Positions 32,821 to 42,500 of a stretch of DNA of 57,920 bases are shown here, one piece after another. Position numbers and translations under genes: made by a program. Each line of letters begins with the position of its first letter. Position 1 is the stretch's first letter. The notes beneath the pieces were generated by a model that was not told the origin of the DNA, made no database searches, and worked only from the letters and a program-made list of their open reading frames with translations. The DNA comes from Gemmatimonadota bacterium (GTDB lineage Bacteria; Gemmatimonadota; Gemmatimonadetes; Longimicrobiales; Longimicrobiaceae): the NCBI GenBank assembly GCA_028287185.1, contig JAQBQD010000198.1:1-57920 (forward strand), written 5' to 3'.

Positions 32821-33789
32821 TTGCGCACGCTCCAAACCCCATCGCCGGAATCGCCGCCGGCCCATGGCGACGCGCCGGCCATCCGCTGCCGCGGGCTGCA
32901 CAAGCGCTTCGGCGACACGGTGGCGGTGAAGTCGCTGGACCTGGAGGTGCGGCGCGGCGAGTGCTTCGGGCTGCTGGGGCCCAACGGTGCGGGCAAGACG
33001 ACGACGATCGAGGTGCTGGAGGGGCTGCAGGAGCGCGACGGCGGCGAGCTGGAGGTGCTGGGCATGCGCTGGGACCGCGACGCGAGCGCCATCCGCGCGC
33101 GGCTGGGCGTGCAGCTCCAGGAAAGCGAGTTCTACGACAAGAGCACGGTCGAGGAGGCCGTCCGCATGTTCCGCTCGTTCTATCCGCGCGGGCCGCGGGT
33201 GGACGCGCTGATCGGCTTCGTCCAGCTCGACGAGAAGCGCCGCACGCAGGTGAAGAACCTGTCCGGCGGGCAGCGCCAGCGCCTGTCCGTGGCCTGCGCC
33301 CTGGCCGGCGCGCCCGACGTGCTCTTCCTGGACGAGCCCACGACGGGGCTGGACCCGCAGTCGCGGCGCCAGCTCTGGGACGTGTGCGAGGCGTTCCGCG
33401 CAGGGGGCGGCACCATCCTGCTCACCACGCACTTCATGGACGAGGCCGAGCACCTGTCCGATCGCATCGCCATCCTGGACCGCGGCGAGATCATCGCCCA
33501 GGGCACGCCGGCCGAGCTGATCCGCGCGCTGGGCGGCGACCACGTGGTGGAGTTCGCCAGCACGGCGCAGATCGAGGACGATGCGCTGTCGGCGCTGCCC
33601 GGCGTCTCGCGCGTGGGCAGCCGCGGCGAGTCGCGCCTGCTGACGGTGGCCGCGCTGCACACCGCGGTGCCGGCGCTGCTGGACCTGGTGGCCGCCCGCG
33701 GCGGCGACCTGACGGCGCTCAGCACCCACCACGCCACCCTGGACGACGTGTTCCTGGCGCTCACCGGACGAGGCCTGCGCGATGAGTGA
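32821..33789 (+). CDS. ABC-2 type transporter, ATP-binding protein
   Basis: The protein (322 residues from the TTG at 32821) has Walker A GPNGAGKTTT, the ABC signature LSGGQRQRLSVA, Walker B VLFLDEPTTGLDPQ and the switch His in LLTTHFMDEAEHLSDR. This is the Nod/Drr/CcmA-like family that drives export of drugs, lipids or polysaccharide. The start is uncertain: no ATG or GTG with a ribosome site lies close before the domain (which begins AIRCRGLHKRFGDT), and TTG at 32821 was taken because it follows a TACATT promoter-like box by about 47 bases. It overlaps the permease gene by eight bases, so the two work together. Confidence 0.92.
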   Translation: MRTLQTPSPESPPAHGDAPAIRCRGLHKRFGDTVAVKSLDLEVRRGECFGLLGPNGAGKTTTIEVLEGLQERDGGELEVLGMRWDRDASAIRARLGVQLQESEFYDKSTVEEAVRMFRSFYPRGPRVDALIGFVQLDEKRRTQVKNLSGGQRQRLSVACALAGAPDVLFLDEPTTGLDPQSRRQLWDVCEAFRAGGGTILLTTHFMDEAEHLSDRIAILDRGEIIAQGTPAELIRALGGDHVVEFASTAQIEDDALSALPGVSRVGSRGESRLLTVAALHTAVPALLDLVAARGGDLTALSTHHATLDDVFLALTGRGLRDE

Positions 33790-34912
33790 CCCCGTGACGT
33801 CCTCCGCGGCCGCGATCTCTCCCGAGACGCCGCCGCCGCCCACGGCTCCGCGGACCGCGCCGGGTCCGGACGCGTCGGATGAGCACCTGAGCCCCCTGCG
33901 CGAGCTGATCCTGTCGCGCATCCGCGGCTTCCTGCGCGAGCCCGAGGCGCTGTTCTGGACCTTCGGGTTCCCCATCATCATGGCCATCGGCCTGGGGCTG
34001 GCGTTCCGCGACAACCCCGGCGAGCGCGCGGTGGTGGGCGTGGAGCGCGGCTCCGCGGCCGAGCGCTGGACGGCCGCGCTGCGCGCATCGCCCGACGTGG
34101 ACGTTCGCGTGCTGGACCCAGCCGCCGCGGCCCTGGCGCTGCGCAAGGGAACGGTGGGCGTGCTGCTGGCGGGCACCGGCCGGCTCGTCTACCGCTACGA
34201 CCCCGCCCGCCCGGAGAGCCGCCTGGCGCGCCTGACCGCAGACGCCGTGGTGCAGAAGGCCGGCGGCGCGACGCGGCCCGTGGCGGCAGCCGACGACCGC
34301 AGCCGGCGGCCGGGCGGGCGCTACATCGACTGGGTGATCCCGGGGCTCATCGGCCTGAACCTGATGAGCACGGGCATGTGGGGCATCGGCTTCGGCATCG
34401 TGCAGGCGCGGCAGCGGAAGCAGCTCAAGCGGCTGGTCTCCACGCCCATGCGCAAGCGCGACTTCATGCTGGCGCAGGTGCTGGCGCGGCTGGTGTTCAT
34501 CGGGCTGGAGGTGCCGCCCATCGTGCTCTTCGCCTGGCTGGCGTTCGGCGTGCACGTCGCGGGCTCGCTGCCGGCGCTCTCCGCCGTCGTCGTGCTGGGC
34601 GCCATGACCTTCGCCGGCATGGGCCTGCTCTGCGCCGCGCGCGCCCGCACGATGGAGGGCATCAGCGGCATCCTGAACGTGGTGATGCTGCCCATGTTCG
34701 TGCTCTCCGGCGTCTTCTTCTCCGCCGCGCGCTACCCGGACGCGGTGCAGCCGTTCATCCGCGCGCTGCCGCTCACGGCCCTGAACGACGCGCTGCGGGC
34801 GGTCTACAACGACGGCCTGCCGCTTTCCGCCGCCGCCGTGCCGCTCGCCATCCTGGCCGCGTGGGGCGTCGCCAGCTTCGCCGCCGCCCTCAAGGCGTTC
34901 CGCTGGCAGTAG
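33782..34912 (+). CDS. ABC-2 type transporter, permease
   Basis: The 376-residue membrane protein has one helix after a Pro-rich cytoplasmic tail (LFWTFGFPIIMAIGLGLAF), a long extracytoplasmic region (about 80-180) and five more helices, the ABC-2 layout. The sequence around GRYIDWVIPGLIGLNLMSTGMWGIGFGIV and RKQLKRLVSTPMRKRDFM is typical of the family. It forms the exporter with the preceding ATPase, whose gene it overlaps. The cargo is unknown; the unit is about 2 kb from the RiPP precursor but is separated by the aldehyde dehydrogenase gene, so a link is weak. Confidence 0.92.
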   Translation: MSDPVTSSAAAISPETPPPPTAPRTAPGPDASDEHLSPLRELILSRIRGFLREPEALFWTFGFPIIMAIGLGLAFRDNPGERAVVGVERGSAAERWTAALRASPDVDVRVLDPAAAALALRKGTVGVLLAGTGRLVYRYDPARPESRLARLTADAVVQKAGGATRPVAAADDRSRRPGGRYIDWVIPGLIGLNLMSTGMWGIGFGIVQARQRKQLKRLVSTPMRKRDFMLAQVLARLVFIGLEVPPIVLFAWLAFGVHVAGSLPALSAVVVLGAMTFAGMGLLCAARARTMEGISGILNVVMLPMFVLSGVFFSAARYPDAVQPFIRALPLTALNDALRAVYNDGLPLSAAAVPLAILAAWGVASFAAALKAFRWQ

Positions 34913-35377
34913 GTGGATCGGTCGATCTCCCGTCCGGATCGTCCGTGCGGAGAACCGCGCCGGCGGTGGGATCGACGGAGCGGAGAGCGGTCCGCGGTGT
35001 CGGAGGGACGGTCCGTCGAAGACCCGCATCGGCGGAAGATCCCGTTTTGACGACGCGATCGGGGACCGTCCGATCATCCATCCGCCGACCCGGCAATCCT
35101 TTCGGGACCTGCGATATGTGAAGCTCGCGGAGATGCAGCCGCGGCCTGCGGTTTCCTACGCTGTCACAACGTCCGGCGGACGTGCGTTCTCAGGGCGAAC
35201 GGCAGCGCGGAGGGGCTGTTTCTCCCGAGCGCGTGCAACGGCCCCTTCGCCCCACCCCGCTCCGAACGTTATGATGATGAGGTCCGCTGCCGCGCCCGCG
35301 GTGGCACACGGCCCGGCAGCCCGCGCCGCCCCGCGCGCAGCACCCGCCGTCCGGCCGCCCCGCGCGGAGACCCGCCC
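34913..35377. other. intergenic region before the ECF sigma gene
   Basis: The 465 bases start with GATCGG/GATCCG-rich sequence without a clear terminator. A TGTCACA-N16-CGTT box at 35162-35188 resembles an ECF promoter, and TATGAT at 35270-35275 could be a housekeeping -10 with a poor -35. No gene is convincing; the plus-strand frame from 35118 is Arg/Ala/Pro-rich. Confidence 0.45.
35162..35188 (+). promoter_or_regulatory. ECF-type promoter candidate (TGTCACA-N16-CGTT)
   Basis: TGTCACA (35162-35168) and CGTT (35185-35188) are separated by 16 bases, close to published TGTCACA/CGTC boxes used by some ECF sigma factors. It lies about 190 bases before the ECF sigma gene, which would permit autoregulation. 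The sigma factor itself lacks the ECF41 extension, so the match may be fortuitous. Confidence 0.35.
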
Positions 35378-35950
35378 ATGAGCGTGCTGTCCGCCGCCGT
35401 GCCCGCGCTCGCGGGCGGGGAGCGCACCCGCGGGGGCGCCCACGCAAACGCACCTGCCGCCGTGGATTTCGACGCGCTCTTCCGACGCATCTATCCCTCG
35501 CTGCACCGCTACGTCCACCGCATGACGGGGGACGCGGACGCCGCCGACGACATCGCCCAGGAGGCCTTCGTGCGGCTGCTGACGCGCACCATGCCCGAGG
35601 ACGAGGCGCGGCTCTGGCTGTTCACGGTGGCCACCAACCTGTTCCGCGACTCGGCGCGCACCTACAAGCGGCGCGAGCGGCTGCTTTCGGCCGTGCCGAT
35701 GAACGTGGGGCACCTTCCCGCGCCGGACGAGCCGGTGGAGCGGGGCCAGGAGATCGAACGGGTACGCGCGGCGCTCTCGCTGCTCACCCCACGCGAACGG
35801 ACCATGCTGCTGATGCGGGAAGAAGGGTTCCGGTACGACGAGATCGCCGGGGTGACCGACGTGGCGCCGGGCTCGGTGGGCACGCTGCTGGCGCGCGCCC
35901 TGCGGCGCTTCACCGCCGCGTATGAAGGCGGCCGGAAGGAGGCCCGATGA
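35378..35950 (+). CDS. ECF-type RNA polymerase sigma factor
   Basis: The 190-residue protein has region 2 (FDALFRRIYPSLHRYVHRMTGDADAADDIAQEAFVRLL, about 31-68), a Trp-containing RLWLFTVATNLFRD segment, and region 4 (LLTPRERTMLLMREEGFRYDEIAGVTDVAPGSVGTLLARALRRF, about 137-180). Region 3 is missing, which defines the ECF group. The first 25 residues are an Ala/Gly-rich tail. Its stop overlaps the anti-sigma start (ATGA). The three genes to 38965 run together, which suggests that the sigma factor controls itself, its anti-sigma and the TonB-type receptor. Confidence 0.93.
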   Translation: MSVLSAAVPALAGGERTRGGAHANAPAAVDFDALFRRIYPSLHRYVHRMTGDADAADDIAQEAFVRLLTRTMPEDEARLWLFTVATNLFRDSARTYKRRERLLSAVPMNVGHLPAPDEPVERGQEIERVRAALSLLTPRERTMLLMREEGFRYDEIAGVTDVAPGSVGTLLARALRRFTAAYEGGRKEAR

Positions 35951-36711
35951 GCCACCTGGACGAGGGCGCGCTGATGTCGCTGCTGGACGGCGAGCTGCCG
36001 CCCGGCGAGCGCGCCGCCGCCGAGCGCCACGTGGCCGCCTGCGCCGTCTGCGCCGCCGGGCTGCGCGAGCTGGAGACCGCCCGCGCCGCCTTCGCCGGGG
36101 CCGTGCAGGCGGGCGATGGCCAGCCCGCGGTGGCCGCGGCGCTCATGGCCGTTCGCAGGCGCTCGCGGATGGAGCGGGTGCGGCCCGTGCGGCGGGCGCT
36201 GGTGCGCGCGGCGGCGCTGGTGGTGGGCTTCGCCGGCATCGCCTACGCGGCCACGCCGGGATCGCCCGTGCGGCACTGGATCGCGCGCCTGGCCGCGCCG
36301 GCGTCCGCCCCCGCCGCGCCCCCGGCGCTGCGCGAGGCACCTCCGGCTGCCGAGGCCGCCCCGGTGCGTGCCGGCGTCTCCATCGTGCCAGAGGACGGCG
36401 GCGTGCGGGTGATCCTGAGCGGGTCCAGCCCGGACCTCCGGGTGCGCGCGCGGGTATCGGACGGGGAGCGGGCCGAGGTCTTCGCCACCGGCGCGGCGGC
36501 CGCCGCCCGCTTCCGCACCGGGCCGGGGCGCGTGGAGATCGTGGGCGCCCGCGGCGGCGAGGTGACGGTGCAGATCCCCCGCGGCGCGCGCACGGCGGTG
36601 GTGGAGGCCGACGGGCGCGTGCTGCTGTCGCGCGAAGCGGGCCGCCTGCGGGTGCTGGCACCAGTGCTGGACGACGCCGGGCCGGGGATGGTCTTCCGCG
36701 TCGGGCCCTAG
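35947..36711 (+). CDS. zinc-finger anti-sigma factor, membrane-anchored
   Basis: The 254-residue protein has an N-terminal anti-sigma zinc finger with His28, Cys32 and Cys35 (HVAACAVC), one membrane helix at about 84-100 (ALVRAAALVVGFAGIAYAA), a Pro/Ala linker and a periplasmic beta-rich domain (about 140-250, VSIVPEDGGVRVILSGSSPDLRVRARV). The finger should hold the upstream ECF sigma at the membrane until a signal reaches the periplasmic part. The ATG at 35947 overlaps the sigma stop. The periplasmic domain is not FecR by motif; its repeated short strands recall adhesin-like or DUF4097-like sheets. Confidence 0.88.
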   Translation: MSHLDEGALMSLLDGELPPGERAAAERHVAACAVCAAGLRELETARAAFAGAVQAGDGQPAVAAALMAVRRRSRMERVRPVRRALVRAAALVVGFAGIAYAATPGSPVRHWIARLAAPASAPAAPPALREAPPAAEAAPVRAGVSIVPEDGGVRVILSGSSPDLRVRARVSDGERAEVFATGAAAAARFRTGPGRVEIVGARGGEVTVQIPRGARTAVVEADGRVLLSREAGRLRVLAPVLDDAGPGMVFRVGP

Positions 36712-36745
36712 GAACGGGCGCCGGCGCAACGGGTCGAAAGAGTAG

Positions 36746-38965
36746 ATGCTGATCGCCCTCGCGCTTTCCCTCCTTGCCACCATGGCCCCCGCCGACACCG
36801 CGCGGGGGACCATCCGCGGCGCCGTGCAGAGCGACGCCAGCGGGGTTCCGCTCGCTCTGGCGCTGGTGGAGGTGGGCGAGGGCACGGCCACGCTCCAAGC
36901 CACCACCGACAGCGCGGGCGCCTACGTCATCCGCCGCGTGCCCGCCGGGCTGTGGACCCTTCGCGTGCACCACATCGGCCACGACGAGCTGGAGATGCGG
37001 GTGCTGGTGCCCCCCGGCGGCGAGGTGGAGCTGGACCTGTCGCTCAAGGCGCGCCCGCTCCCGCTCGCGGGCATCACCGTCGAGAGCTCGTCCGGCGGCG
37101 GGGTGGGCGACACGGCCCGCGCCGGCGAGGGCGCCATGGCGATGATGGACCAGCGGATGCTGAACGAAGGCCCCGGCGCCGCCGCGGCCGCCCCGCCCCC
37201 GGGCACCGGCGGCGGCGGGGGAACCGAGCCCGGCGACCCCCGCGACGTGCTGTGGGTTCGGGGATCGGCGGCGGACCTGAAGCTGGTGCTGCTGGACGGC
37301 GCGCCCGTCTACACCCCCTTCCACATGGGCGGGCTGATCCAGACCTTCGAGCCCGAGGCGCTGGGCGCGGCCCGCCTGTACCTGGGCGGCGCGCCCGCCC
37401 GCTACGACGGCGGGCTGGCGTACGTGATGGAGATGGACACCCGCGCCGGCCGCCCCGAGCGCATGCGCGCCACCGGCGCCGCCGACCTGGTGAGCGGCCG
37501 CGTGCTGCTGGAGGGGCCCCTTCCCGGCCGCGCCGCCACCTACCTGGCCAACTTCCGCGCCGTGAACGGCGCGCTGCTGCGCTCCACGGGCGGGCAGCCC
37601 TTCCCCTACGAGTACTCCGAGGCGCTGACGCGCTTCGACCTGCCCGGCCGCACGGGAGGTGCCTCGCTCACCCTGTTCGCCAACGAGGAGGGCGTCCGGG
37701 TGGACACGGTGGCCGTCGGCGACGACTTCGCGCGCTGGGGCAACCTGGCGGCGTCGCTGCGCTGGCACGGCGTGGTGGCGCCGGGGCTGCACCTGGAAAC
37801 CACGGCCGCCTTCTCGGACTTCCGCGCGCGGCTGCCCTACAGCACCGACACCCGCAGCGTGGTGATGCTGGGCGACACGCGCCGCCTGCGCCTTGCCGCC
37901 GACTTCACCCGCGCCTTCCCGGCGGCCACCTTCCGCTACGGCGTGTCGTACGACCGCACCTGGGTGGGCAACGAGGTGTGGACGCGCCTCCCCACGCGCG
38001 CGCGCCTCTTCGACGAGCGCAACGCCGGCGACGTGGGCGGGCTGTACGGCGACGTGGCGTGGCAGCCCGCGCCCTCGGTGGCGGTGCGCGGCGGGATGCG
38101 GGCGGACCTGTTCGGCACGGGCCAGGTGGCGTCGCTGTCGCCGCGCCTGTCGGCCACGTGGCTGCTGGGCCCCAAGGCCGCGCTCACCCTGGCCGGCGGG
38201 CGCTACCACCAGTACGTGCGCGTGGCCCGGCAGGACGGCGGCGCCACGGGCGACCCGCCCACCACCCTGCCCGACTCGCTGCACCTGGCCACCCGGCTGG
38301 CGGTGGCGAGGGCCACGCACGTTTCGCTGGCGCTGGACCAGGAGCTGCCGCGCGCGCTCCGGCTGGGGCTGGAGGGGTACTTCAAGCGTTACGAGCGCGT
38401 GGCGGGACCGCAGGACGAGAGCTACGTGTCGGGCGTGGACGTGTGGGTGCGGCGGGGCGGCGGGGCCATCACGGGGTGGGTGGGATACTCGCTGACCTGG
38501 GCCTGGGCGCCGGACACGGGCGACACCTGGGGCACGGAGCGCTTCGACGGGCGGCAGGTGATCACCAGCGGGGTGGCCGGGCCGCTGGGGCGCGCGGGGA
38601 AGTTCGAGGTGCGCCTGGCGTACGGGTCAGGCCTGCCCTTCGCCGCCATCCCCAACTCCGTGGCCGACGGCTCGACGGGCGGCGTGGCGTCGCCCGGCGA
38701 CCTGAACAGCACCGGCCCCGCCGAGCAGCCGTCCCTCACCCAGAGCCCCCGCGAGCCCTACCTTCGCCTGGACGCCGAGGTATCCCGCACCTGGAGCCCC
38801 GGCTTCCGCGGCCGCCGCCTGGAGCTGACGCCCTACGTCCGCCTGCTGAACGCCCTGGACCGCCGCGACGGTCTCTTCTACCGCTACCAGAGCTCCGACG
38901 GCACGTTGCGCTCCCTGGGCGCCCTGCCGTTCCTGCCCATCGCCGGTATCACCTTCCGCACCTGA
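36746..38965 (+). CDS. TonB-dependent receptor-like outer-membrane protein
   Basis: The 739-residue protein has a signal peptide (MLIALALSLLATMAPADT), an N-terminal carboxypeptidase-regulatory-like domain (about 20-110, GTIRGAVQSDASGVPLALALVEV), a plug-like segment (DVLWVRGSAADLKLVLLDGAPVY, about 165-230) and a beta barrel to the end, closing with AGITFRT. A Gly/Pro-rich linker (about 145-165) separates the first two. This is the layout of the receptor family common in Bacteroidota and Gemmatimonadota. It lies 34 bases after the anti-sigma gene and is likely the regulated output. No STN signalling domain is visible, so signalling to the anti-sigma would be indirect. The ligand is unknown. Confidence 0.88.
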   Translation: MLIALALSLLATMAPADTARGTIRGAVQSDASGVPLALALVEVGEGTATLQATTDSAGAYVIRRVPAGLWTLRVHHIGHDELEMRVLVPPGGEVELDLSLKARPLPLAGITVESSSGGGVGDTARAGEGAMAMMDQRMLNEGPGAAAAAPPPGTGGGGGTEPGDPRDVLWVRGSAADLKLVLLDGAPVYTPFHMGGLIQTFEPEALGAARLYLGGAPARYDGGLAYVMEMDTRAGRPERMRATGAADLVSGRVLLEGPLPGRAATYLANFRAVNGALLRSTGGQPFPYEYSEALTRFDLPGRTGGASLTLFANEEGVRVDTVAVGDDFARWGNLAASLRWHGVVAPGLHLETTAAFSDFRARLPYSTDTRSVVMLGDTRRLRLAADFTRAFPAATFRYGVSYDRTWVGNEVWTRLPTRARLFDERNAGDVGGLYGDVAWQPAPSVAVRGGMRADLFGTGQVASLSPRLSATWLLGPKAALTLAGGRYHQYVRVARQDGGATGDPPTTLPDSLHLATRLAVARATHVSLALDQELPRALRLGLEGYFKRYERVAGPQDESYVSGVDVWVRRGGGAITGWVGYSLTWAWAPDTGDTWGTERFDGRQVITSGVAGPLGRAGKFEVRLAYGSGLPFAAIPNSVADGSTGGVASPGDLNSTGPAEQPSLTQSPREPYLRLDAEVSRTWSPGFRGRRLELTPYVRLLNALDRRDGLFYRYQSSDGTLRSLGALPFLPIAGITFRT

Positions 38966-39078
38966 CAGGCGCGGATCGTCGATGCCCGGCATCAGCCGAC
39001 CGTCGACATTTCGACCCACTCCGAAGTTCGACCTTCCCCCGCAGCCTCGCTCCAGCGTCCGCGTTTTCTCCGCTGACA

Positions 39079-39132
39079 GCAGTTCCTCCGCCGGCTGCAG
39101 TTCGTCCGCCCGCCGCAGTTCCTCCCTGCCTC
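39079..39132. repeat. three imperfect 18-base tandem units
   Basis: Units begin GCAGTTCCTCCGCC, GCAGTTCGTCCGCC and GCAGTTCCTCCCTG at 39079, 39097 and 39115. The period is exactly 18 bases. Confidence 0.6.
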
Positions 39133-39224
39133 CCTCCCTCTATCGGGTAGCCAACCACTTCCACGCGATACCACCACCGGTCCGGGCGCCGCCGATCCCG
39201 ATCGTCGCATTGCGTCGTCCGGCC

Positions 39225-39270
39225 GCATTCCAGGGGCATGAAGCCCCTGGCTGGAACCACGATCGCCCTT
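39225..39270 (+). repeat. dispersed GGG-N-TGAA repeat, copy B
   Basis: The centre is a perfect hairpin CCAGGGGC-ATGAA-GCCCCTGG, followed by CTGGAACCACGATCGCCC. It is the best preserved copy. Confidence 0.6.
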
Positions 39271-39326
39271 CGCGGAGTCCCGGGGCAGTCGCGGGATCGA
39301 ATTCCACGCGGAACGTCTGCCGTACT

Positions 39327-39353
39327 CCCCTTCTCCCGCTGCGGGAGAAGGGG
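39327..39353. repeat. CTTCTCCCGC palindromic repeat, copy 1
   Basis: CCCCTTCTCCCGC and GCGGGAGAAGGGG form a 13-bp inverted repeat around one base. About 20 bases later comes GCCGGATGAGGGC, which is matched at the second copy (56642-56667) on the other strand. Confidence 0.65.
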
Positions 39354-39490
39354 GCGAGCCCCGGCGAGCCGGATGAGGGCCCCAGCGCGCCTTCGGTCCG
39401 GAGACGGGGGCGCGACCGAATGCCTGCCGAGGGTTGAGCGGGGGCAGCCGAGCGCTTAGGTTGTCGCCCCCCGGCCCCGGGCCGGCGTTC

Positions 39491-39519
39491 GTGCCAAGCC
39501 GCGGCGGAGGCGTTACATT
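39491..39519 (+). promoter_or_regulatory. putative promoter of the glutamate dehydrogenase gene
   Basis: GTGCCA (39491-39496), a 17-base spacer and TACATT (39514-39519) lie about 43 bases before the ATG. The -10 sequence TTACATTG also occurs before the ABC genes at 32767. Confidence 0.4.
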
Positions 39520-39562
39520 GCGCCCCGCGACGGCATGTGCAAAACCCTTTCGTCCCGGTTGA

Positions 39563-42500
39563 ATGAGCACCTCCGCTACGACGTCCGCCAGCCCGTCCCC
39601 GCGCACCGCGGCGACGGTCGACGCCCTCTGCGCGCACCTGGAGCGAAACGCCCGGGGCGACGCACGCCTGCTCTGCGCGTTCGCGCGAATCTTCTTCGCC
39701 AAGGTACCCCGCGCGCTGATGGCCGAGCGCGACGTGGAGGCGCTCGCCGCGCTGACGGTGGGCGCCTTCGAGTTCCTGCGCCGCTCGCGGCCCGACCGCG
39801 TGAACGTGGAGCTGGCGAACCCCGAGGACGAAGGGTGGAGCGCGCCCGTCACCATCCTGCGCGCCGAGGTGGGCGACCGGCCCTTCATCGTGGACACCAT
39901 CCGCGAGTACCTGTCGGCCGAGGGGCTGCCCATGCACCACTACATCTACCCGGTCTACCGGGTGGTGCGGGGCGCGGACGGCGATATCGTGGAGCTGGCG
40001 GACGGGGGGCACGGCGAGGAGGGCGCGGGCGCGCTGGAGGCGCTGGACTACATCGAGATCCCCCGCATCCACGAGGCCGAGCGGCGCGACCGCATCGCCG
40101 CCGAGGTGCGCCGGCGCCTGGCGGACGTGGTGGCGGCCACCAGCGACTTTCCCGCCATGCGCGACGAGCTGGCGCGCACGGCCGAGTCGGTGGAGGGCTA
40201 CGCCGCCCGCTTTCCCGAGCGGGCCGAGGAGTACGGCGAGATCGCCGAGTTCCTGCGCTGGCTGAACGCCGGCAACTTCGTCTTCCTGGGATACCGCGCC
40301 TACGACATCCACGGTGGGGACGACGGCGCCAGCATCGCCGTGGACCCCGCGTCGGGGCTGGGCATCCTGCGCGACACGGAGCGGTCGACCTACAAGGCGC
40401 CCGTGCCGCTGGCCGAGATGCCGGCCGACTTCCGCGCGCGGGTGGACGGCGGGCCGCTGCTGATCGTCTCCAAGGCCAACACCGAGAGCACGGTGCACCG
40501 CCGCGCGCGCATGGACTACGTGGGCGTCAAGCGGCTGGACGAGAGCGGCCGCATCGCCGGCGAGCGGCGCTTCCTGGGCCTCTTCACCTCGCAGTCGTTC
40601 GCGGCCAACGCGGCGGACATCCCCCTGCTGCGCCTCAAGTTCCGCCAGGTGCTGGACGGCAGCGGCACGCGACCGGGCTCGCACGACCACAAGGAGATCG
40701 TCACCATCCTGAACGCGATGCCCAAGGAGGAGCTGTTCGAGGCGTCCGTGGAGGAGCTGGAGGTGGAGGTGCTGGCGGTGCTGGAGTCCATCTTCGCCGG
40801 CGGGGTGCGGGTGCTGCTGCGCCCCGACCCGCTGCGCGCCGAGGTGGCGGTGATGGCCATCCTGCCCGCGCCGCGCTACAGCGCCGAGGTACGCGGGCGC
40901 ATCCGCGAGCTGCTGGAGGAGCGCCTGGGCGGCAAGGTGCGCAACGACTACCTGGCCATGAGCTCGGGCGACCAGGCGCGGCTGCACTTCTACCTGTCGC
41001 ACCCCACCGCGCAGGCCGAGCCGGCGGCGCTCGAGGCCGAGATCGGGGGCCTGGTGCGGAGCTGGGAGGACCGCCTGCACGACCAGCTCGCCGGGGCGAT
41101 GGAGCCCGAGGAGGCGCGCCGCCTGGCGCACGCGTACGGGCAGGCGTTCAGCGAGGACTACCGCGCCGCCAGCTCGCCGCAGGCCGCCGCCCACGACGTG
41201 CTGCACCTGGAGGCCATGCAGCGCGGCGGCAGGCGCGTGGCGCTGCACCTGCGCCAGCCGCTGCCCGGCGAGGCGGCGCCCGAGGGCACCTCGGTGCTCA
41301 AGTTCTACCTGCGCGAGCAGCGCCTAGTGCTGTCGGACTTCATGCCCATCCTGGAGGACGCGGGCGTGCGGGTGATCGAGATCGACACCTTCGAGCTGTC
41401 GGGCCGCGACATCCCGGCGCTCATGGTCTACTCCTTCGCCGTGCAGACCCGCGACGCCGAGCCCATCCCCGCCGAGCGCGCCGAGATCCTGGCCGAGGCG
41501 CTGCTGGCCTCGCAGGGCGGCGCCGCCGCCCGCGATCCGTTCAACGCCCTGGTGCTGCGCGCCGGCCTGCGCTGGCGCGAGGTGGACGTGCTGCGCACCT
41601 ACGCCAACTACGCCTCGCAGGTGGGTGCCGTGCCCAGCCGCCTGGCCCCCGTGCGCGCCCTGATGGGCTACCCCAAGGTCGCCCGCATGCTGCTGGACCT
41701 GTTCGCCGTGCGCCTGGACCCCGCGGCGGAGGGCGGGGCGAAGCGGGCCAAGGAGATCCGCGCCGAGCTGCTGAAGGAGCTGGAGGCCGTCTCGTCGCTG
41801 GCCGACGACCGGGCGCTGCGCCGCATGATGTCGCTCATCGAGGGCACGGTGCGCACCAACTACTTCCGCCATGGCGGGGCCGATCCCACGGCCACCAGCG
41901 GCGGGGCGCCGTACGTCTCCATCAAGGTGCGCTGCGCCGACGTGGAGGAGCTGAAGAAGTCGCGCCTGCTGTACGAGGTGTACGTGCACTCGTCGCGCAT
42001 GGAGGGCATCCACCTGCGCGGCGCGCCCGTCTCGCGCGGCGGCATCCGCTGGTCGGACCGGCCGGACGACTTCCGCACCGAGATCATGGGGCTGGTGACC
42101 ACGCAGGTGGTGAAGAACGCCGTCATCGTCCCCAGCGGCAGCAAGGGTGGCTTCATCACCAAGCGCACGCCGCCCGACCGAGACGGGCAGATGGCCGAGG
42201 CGGCGGAGCAGTACAAGACGCTCATGCGCGGCCTGCTGGACGTCACCGACAACCTGGTGGACGGCAAGGTGGTGCCGCCCCCCGGGGTGAAGCGCCTGGA
42301 CGGCGACGACCCGTACCTGGTGGTGGCGGCGGACAAGGGGACGGCGCACCTGTCCGACGTGGCCAACGGGGTGGCGGACGAGTACGGCTTCTGGCTGGGC
42401 GACGCCTTCGCCTCGGGCGGCAGCCACGGCTACGACCACAAGCGCGAGGGCATCACCGCACGCGGCGGGTGGGAGTGCGTGAAGCGGCACTTCCGCGAGA

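Larger units (their letters stand above)
38966..39562. other. intergenic region with repeats and promoter
   Basis: The 597 bases contain three imperfect 18-base tandem units (39079-39132), a copy of the GGG-N-TGAA repeat (39225-39270), the CTTCTCCCGC palindrome (39327-39353) with its GATGAGGGC tail, and a promoter-like pair before the glutamate dehydrogenase gene (39491-39519). No gene is supported. Confidence 0.6.
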
